Shown piece after piece: positions 1-6,380 of a stretch of 24,499 bases of DNA (its first letter is position 1; the number at the start of each line of letters is the position of its first letter). A program made the translations under genes and the position numbers. The notes below the pieces were generated by a model. That model did no database searches and had not been told where the DNA came from. It saw nothing but the letters and a program-made list of their open reading frames with translations. This DNA is from Scytonema sp. UIC 10036. GTDB lineage: Bacteria > Cyanobacteriota > Cyanobacteriia > Cyanobacteriales > Nostocaceae. The stretch spans positions 1 to 24,499 of the forward strand of contig NZ_WJFC01000197.1 of assembly GCF_009725235.1 (NCBI RefSeq), given 5' to 3'.

Positions 1-44
1 TGGGCAACGCGCTCACAGAGGAGAGAAGAAACAAGTAGCTATGG

Positions 45-368
45 TTGACTCCGTTTGACTACGCTATGCGATTACACGATAATATATTGGCGGAATTGTT
101 GGAGAATTACTTAAAAGATGCACAGCAAAGAGTGGAAAATATCAGGGACGCGATCGTATCCGAAGATGCTGCTACCTTACATATTACAGCCCATTCTTTG
201 CGATCGATCAGTGGTAGCGTTGGAGCAATGAAGCTTGCTACACTCTGTCAACAACTCGAAGCCATAGGTCGTGATGGTACAACAGTGGGAACTTCAACAC
301 TCAGTTCCCAGCTTAAAGCAGAGTACGAACGAGTCAAAACTTCTTTATCAGTGATTAGTGACCAGTAG
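45..368 (+). CDS. HPt histidine phosphotransfer protein
   Basis: A 107-residue, all-helical HPt module that would carry phosphate between receiver domains of a phosphorelay in the cytoplasm. The signature AHSLRSISGSVGA (about residues 49-61) contains the expected phospho-accepting His near residue 50, followed by the small-residue pattern of the HPt four-helix bundle. The rest (LCQQLEAIGR, EYERVK) fits cyanobacterial HPt domains, and no other domain is present. The start is uncertain: the frame opens after TAG at 36-38, giving a TTG at 45 or an ATG at 66. An ATG at 41 behind GAGGAG is in another frame and stops after five codons. It could therefore be the C-terminus of an upstream hybrid kinase separated by a 1-nt indel. 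The HPt identity is firm; the start and independence of the gene are not. Confidence 0.8.
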   Translation: MTPFDYAMRLHDNILAELLENYLKDAQQRVENIRDAIVSEDAATLHITAHSLRSISGSVGAMKLATLCQQLEAIGRDGTTVGTSTLSSQLKAEYERVKTSLSVISDQ

Positions 369-385
369 GTCTTCTCGTTAGGTAT

Positions 386-437
386 TCTCGTTCCCAGGCT
401 CAGCCTGGGAATGCCTTCCTTGCGAGGCTCCGCCTCC
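386..437. repeat. Dispersed palindromic repeat with two hairpins
   Basis: Bases 391-411 form a 10-bp perfect stem (TTCCCAGGCT/AGCCTGGGAA) around one base. Bases 424-436 form GAGGC-TCC-GCCTC. This pairing of motifs is a dispersed intergenic repeat I recognise from cyanobacterial genomes. It lies just after the HPt gene and could act as a weak terminator, but it has no T run. Confidence 0.65.
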
Positions 438-521
438 TGTACTTCGAGATACCAGTGACCGTGATGCGAGCGCGATCGCTACATAGGTTGGCATTCAATA
501 CTGCAAGGGATAAGAATTTTA

Positions 522-596
522 GTAGGTTGGGTTGAGCGACAGCGAAACCCAACAAATGTCTGTTAATGTTGGGTTTCGTTCCTCAACCCAACCTAC
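522..596. repeat. Imperfect inverted repeat (MITE-like hairpin)
   Basis: Arms of about 30 nt, beginning GTAGGTTGGGTTGAG at 522 and ending CTCAACCCAACCTAC at 596, pair around a short centre (AAATGTCTGTTAAT). Inner arms GAAACCCAAC and GTTGGGTTTC also pair. The motif is very common in cyanobacterial intergenic DNA. Its right arm runs into the 3' end of the PAS-GGDEF-EAL gene and provides that gene's stop codon at 583-585. Between the two repeats (438-521) there is a HIP1 site but no gene. Confidence 0.75.
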
Positions 597-2325
597 ACTC
601 GGTCACTTTCTGCCTCCTTCCCTCTGCCTTCTTTCCCAAATGATTTCTCAGAAAAGTATCAACTGCTTTTGTCTCTAATGGTTTAGAAAAAAAGTACCCT
701 TGTGCATAATCACATCCTAAGTCTCGAAGAATATCTAACTGTCCTCGTGTCTCTACTCCTTCTGCAATGACTTTTAATTCTAAGTCTCGCGCTAGGGTAA
801 TGATTGCTCGAACAATCCCTGATTTTTTCTGATTTCCTATAATTTGATTAACAAAAGAACGGTCAATCTTTAAATTATCAACAGGAAGACTGTGTAAATA
901 GCTAAAACACGAATATCCCGTGCCAAAGTCATCAAGAGACAACTGAATGTTTCTAGCTTGCAATTGTTCCAGAATGACACTTACTTGTCTTGTACTGTCT
1001 ACAAGCATACTCTCAGTAATCTCTAGCTTCAAATTGTCTCCTTTCAGTCCAACTTTTAAAAGAAGTTTATCAATAAATTCAAGTAAATTTGGTTGCGTGA
1101 GTTGAATCCCACTTAAATTTACACTAATTGAGAGAGACGACTGGTTAAAAAACTCTTTTTGCCACAAACTTAACTGGCGGCTGGCTGTTTCTAATACCCA
1201 TTGTGTAATAGGTACAATTAATCCTGTTTCTTCGGCTAAGGGAATGAACTCTGTAGGAAGAACTGTCCCTTTGGTGGGATGTCGCCATCTGAGTAGTGCT
1301 TCAAACCCTGCAATCAAGCCAGTTTTTAGTGAGATTATAGGTTGGTAACTCAAATATAACTGTTGACTTTTGATTGCTTGTTGTAAGTCGTTTTCTAACT
1401 GCAAACGCTCAATAGCACGTTGTTGCATGGCTTTCTCAAATACAATTGTACTGTCTCGTCCTTGCAATTTTGCATAATGCATAGCAGTATCTGCTGCTCG
1501 CAAAAAGTCTTCAGGTAGGTTATATCCAATGGTGCTATTAACAATACCAATATCGAGCGTAAATGATTCAAAAGGAGAGTTAAGCTTAAACGGCGATCGC
1601 ATCACTTGCTTTCTCAGGCGATTTGCAAGATTTGCTACATTCTCAAAATTGCTCTCACCTCTAATTAAAATAGCAAACTCGTTTTCTCCTACCCGTGCTA
1701 AAACTTGATTGGGGGTCAAAAAACTTAAACATCGGCGAACCATCTCAATTAAAAGTTTATCACTCTGGCTGTGACCGAGACTGTATTTGATGACCTGGTA
1801 TTGGTTAAGGCTTAAATAAACCACTGAAAATAAATAATTGGGATTGACGTTGCTAGATTCGATACATTGATGCAGGTATTCTAAAAATTTGAAGCGATTG
1901 GGTAATCCTGTTAAAACATCATAATAAGCTAATAATTTCAACTTTTCTTGTGCTTGTTTGCGATCGCTAATATCTTTAATAACAGTGATAAAATACTCGG
2001 GTTCTCCTCTAGGAGAACGCACAAGTACAACAGTTAGGTAAATCCAAATATAGGAGCCATTTTTGTGGATGTAGCGCTTTTCTATTGAGTAGGTTTGAAT
2101 TTCCAAAGTCAACAGGCGCTGCATATATTCCAAGTCGGTGTCTAAATCTTCAGGATGGGTGATATCTTGAAAAGTCCGCTCTAATAACTCCTGTTGAGTA
2201 TACCCTACAAGATCGCAGATCTTTTGGTTAACCTGCAACCACTGACCTGTTAAGCCTACATAGGCAATGCCTATAGCTGCAGAATGGAATAAGTCACAAA
2301 AGCGGTGCTCGTTTATCGAAACCAT
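583..2325 (-). CDS. PAS-GGDEF-EAL cyclic-di-GMP phosphodiesterase
   Basis: A 580-residue cytoplasmic protein with no membrane segment: PAS (about 8-120), GGDEF (130-295), EAL (310-560). The EAL half looks active: EALLRW (E342), EITES (435-439), DDFGTG (465-470), K486 in KIDRSF, E522 in AEGVET and QGYFFSKP are all present. The cyclase motif at 213-217 reads GENEF instead of GGDEF/GGEEF, and no RxxD inhibitory site precedes it, so this half is probably a catalytically dead, GTP-sensing or structural domain. Net role inferred: breakdown of c-di-GMP under PAS control. It lies 50 nt downstream of an intact diguanylate cyclase on the same strand, so the two may form an opposing pair. The last four residues (CRLG) and stop are encoded by a dispersed repeat. 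Confidence 0.93.
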   Translation of the reverse strand: MVSINEHRFCDLFHSAAIGIAYVGLTGQWLQVNQKICDLVGYTQQELLERTFQDITHPEDLDTDLEYMQRLLTLEIQTYSIEKRYIHKNGSYIWIYLTVVLVRSPRGEPEYFITVIKDISDRKQAQEKLKLLAYYDVLTGLPNRFKFLEYLHQCIESSNVNPNYLFSVVYLSLNQYQVIKYSLGHSQSDKLLIEMVRRCLSFLTPNQVLARVGENEFAILIRGESNFENVANLANRLRKQVMRSPFKLNSPFESFTLDIGIVNSTIGYNLPEDFLRAADTAMHYAKLQGRDSTIVFEKAMQQRAIERLQLENDLQQAIKSQQLYLSYQPIISLKTGLIAGFEALLRWRHPTKGTVLPTEFIPLAEETGLIVPITQWVLETASRQLSLWQKEFFNQSSLSISVNLSGIQLTQPNLLEFIDKLLLKVGLKGDNLKLEITESMLVDSTRQVSVILEQLQARNIQLSLDDFGTGYSCFSYLHSLPVDNLKIDRSFVNQIIGNQKKSGIVRAIITLARDLELKVIAEGVETRGQLDILRDLGCDYAQGYFFSKPLETKAVDTFLRNHLGKKAEGRRQKVTECRLG

Positions 2326-2375
2326 ATATTTTTGTTAATTTCTTATAATTTGAGATGATTTTATATCTAATATTT

Positions 2376-3512
2376 TTAGGCTTCTTTCAAAAGAAATCTG
2401 TTTTTTAACAATAATGTTTCCCAGCTATTAATGCAATCTCGCCCTTGTGATTTAGACTGATAAAGCGCTACATCTGCTTGTGTAATGAGCTGAGATGGAG
2501 ATGATGTGGCACAGGGGATCGTACTTGCAATTCCTAAACTGAGGGTAATGTATTGGTTGTTTTTTGCACCAGAATGGGGTATGGCAAAAGCTTTTAAAGA
2601 AGCTTGAATTTTGTTGGCTATGTAAAAAGCTCCTGTGGCTTTTGTGTTAGGCAAAATGACGGCAAATTCTTCCCCTCCATAACGAGCTACTAAATCTGCC
2701 GGACGCTTGACACATTGCTTGATGATGTTAGCCACTTGGCGAAGGCATCGATCGCCAGCTTGATGTCCGTATGTATCGTTATAAGCTTTGAAAAAATCAA
2801 TATCGCATAAAATTAAAGATAAAGCTAACTGCTCCCTTTGCGATCGCTTCCATTCATGTTGCAAGTACTCCTCAAAATAACGACGGTTGGCAATTTTGGT
2901 TAGACTATCGTAACGAGCGAGATTTAGTAATTCCTGATTCTTAGCCTTCAATTTTTTTGTAAGCAGTCGTTCTTTCTTGATTTCTTGTCGGAGATTTTCG
3001 ATCTCCTGTCTGGTTGCTATTAACCAACGGATTCGCTGAATCAGTAAACTTAAATGTATTGGCTTTGTAATGCAGTCAGTGACTCCTAATTCCAAAGCTT
3101 GTTCCATAGACTTCTGGTCTTCAAGAACTGTCATCATTAAAATAGGAGGGCAATTATTACCCAAATGAGTTTGTAACTTATTGCAACAAGTGAAGCCATC
3201 TATTCCAGGTATGAGTGCATCAAGCAAAACAAGATCTGGTACCAGCTTTTGACAGATATCCAAACACTGCTGTCCACCTGATGCCTCAACAACCCGGTAT
3301 CCTTCTTTTTCTATAGCCTGTTGCAGCAAGAACCGCATAGCCGCGTCATTATCAACAATCAAAATTAAAGGATTGTTGTTTTGATTATTGGGAACAATTA
3401 TTTTTCTTTCTTCAATATTATATTCTTTTAAGCGAAATTTTTGCCAGTCAAGCTTTGTATCAAATTGAGAAGTTAGATTTAAGACACCTTGTTGAATCCG
3501 TATGCTATCCAT
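2376..3512 (-). CDS. REC-GGDEF response regulator diguanylate cyclase
   Basis: 378 residues: an unusual 45-residue N-terminal leader, a receiver domain (about 48-168), a coiled-coil linker (170-198) and a GGDEF domain (200-370). The receiver has the phospho-acceptor D98, acidic residues D54/D56, T128 and K150 in TKP. The cyclase motif is intact (GGEEF, 279-283) and is preceded at the correct five-residue spacing by RPAD (270-273), the RxxD product-inhibition site. It should make c-di-GMP from two GTP on phosphorylation and be feedback-inhibited. The likely phosphodonor is a kinase encoded upstream in the same unit; the nearest kinase gene is gutted, so the original partner may be lost. The leader might be an upstream extension, since a later start would still leave a full receiver. 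Confidence 0.93.
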   Translation of the reverse strand: MDSIRIQQGVLNLTSQFDTKLDWQKFRLKEYNIEERKIIVPNNQNNNPLILIVDNDAAMRFLLQQAIEKEGYRVVEASGGQQCLDICQKLVPDLVLLDALIPGIDGFTCCNKLQTHLGNNCPPILMMTVLEDQKSMEQALELGVTDCITKPIHLSLLIQRIRWLIATRQEIENLRQEIKKERLLTKKLKAKNQELLNLARYDSLTKIANRRYFEEYLQHEWKRSQREQLALSLILCDIDFFKAYNDTYGHQAGDRCLRQVANIIKQCVKRPADLVARYGGEEFAVILPNTKATGAFYIANKIQASLKAFAIPHSGAKNNQYITLSLGIASTIPCATSSPSQLITQADVALYQSKSQGRDCINSWETLLLKNRFLLKEA

Positions 3513-3521
3513 ATTGTTACT

Positions 3522-3838
3522 TTACACCTCAAAATGCGTACCAACACCCACCTCACTGTCAAGATTTACAAAACCACCATTTTTAAAGCTTGATTTGTAA
3601 CGGTTGTTTTTAACTGATTGTTAATCTCTTTGAGAGTTTCTTCCGAACGCTGGTATCGTTTAATCTGTTGTTGAATGCTAACAAAATATATCAATATAAT
3701 AGCGATCGCATAATATCCCAGCCCATTAGTTACATCAGATATAGTGTGAAGCCAAATAAGTATTGATTGCCAATGGGAGTTAGAGCTATGAAAAGTCAAA
3801 ACATCGAAAAGCAGACTGAGAAGAGTAACTTGGCTCAT
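3522..3838 (-). pseudogene. Gutted sensor histidine kinase (ethylene-receptor-like N-terminus)
   Basis: The frame from ATG 3838 keeps a Shine-Dalgarno-like AAGGA and codes for about 90 residues. A membrane helix contains IWLHTISD...YY..I...LIYFV, matching the first transmembrane helix of the ethylene-binding domain of ETR1-type receptors, including the Asp of ISD. A short coiled coil follows and the frame stops at 3566. One frame over, minus-strand codons 3581-3525 read GGFVNLDSEVGVGTHFEV and stop at 3522-3524: a classic C-terminal tail of a histidine kinase ATPase domain. Membrane helices 2-3 and the whole HisKA and most of the HATPase are missing. I infer a kinase gene that lost its middle by internal deletion(s) and a frameshift. 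The N-terminal 90 residues could still be made as a small membrane protein. Confidence 0.75.
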
Positions 3839-3958
3839 GCAATAATCCTTAAAAAACTTATCTTGTAAGTATTTTTGTCATCTGGGTAACAGGTTAAGCA
3901 CAAAATCTAAGAAAAATCTGTGAAAAATTGATTTTAGCAATCTATGTTCGCCGATTCC

Positions 3959-4101
3959 TTAATTCTCCCACAATAACGATGTAATTTCTGACACTAAAGA
4001 TAGGGGTTGAAAAGGTTTGGCGATTCCGCCTTTAGCTCCTAAATATTTTGTTCGTCGTCAATTATCAAAATTCGTTTGGTAGTTCTAGTAACAACATCCA
4101 T
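3959..4101 (-). pseudogene. Gutted CheY-like receiver remnant
   Basis: From ATG 4101 the minus strand reads MDVVTRTTKRILIIDDEQNI, the start of a receiver domain with its acidic pocket, and then hits TAG. Two bases out of register it continues as YLGAKGGIAKPFQPLSLV and on to SLLWEN, then TAA at 3959-3961. This is the end of a receiver domain, with the conserved Lys in AKPF. The central 60-70 residues, including the phospho-acceptor Asp, are absent, so this is non-functional. Its tail resembles that of the intact receiver at 4196-4570 (GISGVIAKPFDPMQL), suggesting a paralogue. It sits directly upstream of the gutted kinase on the same strand. The gaps at 3839-3958 and 4102-4195 hold no other gene that I can see. 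Confidence 0.75.
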
Positions 4102-4195
4102 GTTCTTGACCAATAATTAGAGGTTGGCTAATGTAGGAACGAGTGCCTTGACTGATGCTACATAAAGAAAATAACGAAATTCTAATTAAATCCCC

Positions 4196-4570
4196 TCACC
4201 AACCAAGGAATGCTGCCACTTGCTGTGCTAGTTGCATGGGATCGAAGGGTTTGGCGATTACACCAGAAATGCCTAGTTTACTAAATTCCTCTGGATCTAC
4301 TGTGTCGGCTTTGGCTGTTAGCAAAATGACTGGAATGCTTTGCGTTGTGGGATAGCTTCTTAATTTTTCTATTAAAGCCAGCCCGCCTTCACCGGGCATC
4401 ATCACATCTAGTAAAATGGCGTCTGGCTGTTCGCTTTTTGCCTTGAGCAATCCTTCTTTAACCGAATTAGCACTGAACGCTTCCCAACCACCTAAATTTT
4501 CCAAGCAAGCTTGAACAACTGCACTCAGGCGTTTTTCATTATCTATAATCAAAATTCGTTTGTCCGGCAT
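4196..4570 (-). CDS. Single-domain (CheY-like) response regulator
   Basis: 124 residues made only of a receiver domain. The phospho-acceptor is D55 (LLDVMMPG), the acidic pocket D10/E12 (IIDNE), T85 is in LLTAK and K107 is in AKPF, so all signalling residues are present. No output domain is visible; such proteins act by protein-protein contact or pass phosphate to an HPt. The gene starts 6 nt after the stop of the CHASE3 histidine kinase upstream, so the two are almost certainly co-translated and a cognate pair. IIDNE replaces the usual IIDDE, which still keeps two acidic side chains. Confidence 0.92.
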   Translation of the reverse strand: MPDKRILIIDNEKRLSAVVQACLENLGGWEAFSANSVKEGLLKAKSEQPDAILLDVMMPGEGGLALIEKLRSYPTTQSIPVILLTAKADTVDPEEFSKLGISGVIAKPFDPMQLAQQVAAFLGW

Positions 4571-4576
4571 AAATAT

Positions 4577-6352
4577 TTATCTATCTAAGGGTAATGGCAA
4601 CGTAAAATAAAAAGTACTACCTTTTCCTACCACACTTTCAACCCAAATTTCTCCTCCATGTTGTTGGACAATGCTTTTACATATTGCCAAACCCAAACCT
4701 GTCGCTCCTTCCTGACGGGAGTCGGAAGCATCAACTTGGTGAAATTTATCAAAGATAGTTTCGAGATGTTCGGTGGGGATTCCCGGTCCTTGGTCTTTCA
4801 CTTGAAATAATACTTTGTCTGTTTGTTTGATAATAACTATGGTGACAGTGCTATTTGTTAGCGAGAATTTAATGGCATTGCTAACTAAATTGACTAGCGT
4901 TTGAATAATTCGATCTGGGTTGGCCCAAATTTGTACGTTATTAGGTGAAAACAATAAGGTTATTTGTTTTTCTGCTGCTAAAGATTCCAGACTGTTAATA
5001 ATTTCTTTTACCAAATTATCTGCACTACACCACTGCTTTCGCAAAATGATTTTATTTGATTGCAAACGTTGAAAATCAAGCATATCATTAACAAGTCGCA
5101 CTAAACGTTCGGCATCATTTGAGGCAATTTCTATCATTTGCTTTGCTGTTTCTGGTTGATTTTGAAGTACCCCAGTTGCAAGTAACCCCAAAGCCCCTCG
5201 AATAGAAGATAGCGGTGTTCGCAGTTCGTGACTTGCAATGGAAAGGAACTCGTTTTTTAGTTGTGCGATCGCATGACTGGCGGTTATATCTTCAATAATT
5301 CCTACACAACCCAGGAATTTTCGTTTAGTAGAAAAAATGGGTGATGTCCAAATTCGACCCCAAGAAATTTTTCCTTCAGGATGTGGAAAGGGAACTTCAT
5401 CAGAGAAGCCTTCCTGTTTGAATAAAGCTTGTAACCAATTTTGAGTTACCCGATCCTGTTCCTCTTCATGAATCAACTGCAACCAATTTTTACCGATCGC
5501 TTTATCGCATTCATCACTAAAAATCATCTGACACTGAGGGTTCACATAAGTAAAATTTCCTTCCTCGTTTAGCATAAATATACAAACTGGAGAACGCTCG
5601 CATAAAGAACGAAACTTTTCTTCACTTTCTTGTAGTAAGGCTTCTGCTAGTTGACGTTCTTTTAATTCATCTTTAAGCCGATGATTTGTTTGACGTAAGA
5701 TGGCTTCTACCTGTCTGCGTTTGTCAATTTGCTTTTGCAGGAGAAACCAAACACTGCTTAAAAGACTGAAACTTAGAAAATAGCCAATGCCAATAATAAT
5801 AGTAATGTACCTCACACTCCTATTTGTAGCTTGCGAACGCTGACTTAGCAAAACTCTTTCTGCCTTTTCTAGCTCATCAATTTTTGCTTGGATTTGATGT
5901 TGTAAATCCCTTCCTTGATTGGTAAACTTAATTTGAATTTCTCTGTTTGCCTTTTGAGTTTTATATACCTCAATTGATTTTTTTAAACTCTGTTCTTTTT
6001 TTTTGATTAGAGGTTGTATTGCTTCGAGCTTTTGTTGCTGTTTGTTATTATACAATGTTAACATAAATAACTTTCGTAGCATTTTTTGTGTATTGCTAAC
6101 TCCTATTTCATAAGTGTTTAAATAACTGATATCACCAGTAATAATATACCCCCTGCGTCCTCTCTCAGCATCTAATAAACCCATTTTCATAAATTCAATA
6201 GTATCTAAAACTTCATGAGTATGCTCAACCCAATGCTGATTTTTTAGCAGTTTTATAATACTAATATAAGAAGCAATACCTACACTTGACAAGAGAAGCA
6301 ATGCTGATAAAAAACCACCAGTCAGTAAATTTTTTTTAATAGAAAATTTCAT
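4577..6352 (-). CDS. CHASE3-PAS membrane sensor histidine kinase
   Basis: About 591 residues from the preferred Met at 6352 (MKFSIKKNLL, immediately before the first membrane helix). An in-frame ATG at 6406 would add 18 unlikely residues and overlap the upstream gene; neither start has a clear Shine-Dalgarno. Order: TM1 (about 9-32), an extracytoplasmic helical CHASE3-type sensor (38-172, with DAERGRRGYIITGD), TM2 (181-206), coiled coil, PAS (242-360), HisKA with SHELRTPL (H375), and HATPase with the N box (N492), DQGPGIP and GATGLGLA. All catalytic motifs are intact. It should autophosphorylate in response to an unknown periplasmic ligand. Its neighbours, a five-domain regulator upstream and a CheY-like receiver 6 nt downstream, are likely partners. 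Confidence 0.92.
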   Translation of the reverse strand: MKFSIKKNLLTGGFLSALLLLSSVGIASYISIIKLLKNQHWVEHTHEVLDTIEFMKMGLLDAERGRRGYIITGDISYLNTYEIGVSNTQKMLRKLFMLTLYNNKQQQKLEAIQPLIKKKEQSLKKSIEVYKTQKANREIQIKFTNQGRDLQHQIQAKIDELEKAERVLLSQRSQATNRSVRYITIIIGIGYFLSFSLLSSVWFLLQKQIDKRRQVEAILRQTNHRLKDELKERQLAEALLQESEEKFRSLCERSPVCIFMLNEEGNFTYVNPQCQMIFSDECDKAIGKNWLQLIHEEEQDRVTQNWLQALFKQEGFSDEVPFPHPEGKISWGRIWTSPIFSTKRKFLGCVGIIEDITASHAIAQLKNEFLSIASHELRTPLSSIRGALGLLATGVLQNQPETAKQMIEIASNDAERLVRLVNDMLDFQRLQSNKIILRKQWCSADNLVKEIINSLESLAAEKQITLLFSPNNVQIWANPDRIIQTLVNLVSNAIKFSLTNSTVTIVIIKQTDKVLFQVKDQGPGIPTEHLETIFDKFHQVDASDSRQEGATGLGLAICKSIVQQHGGEIWVESVVGKGSTFYFTLPLPLDR

Positions 6353-6380
6353 AAAAACATTTGTCTTATTCTGAAAGTCG

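Noticed and set aside
386..596. Palindromes as a short CRISPR array
   Set aside because: There is only one copy of each repeat, with no regular spacers; the motifs match dispersed cyanobacterial palindromes instead.
4155..4355. Plus-strand ORF of 66 codons
   Set aside because: It lies antisense to the intact CheY-like receiver and has no recognisable protein features.
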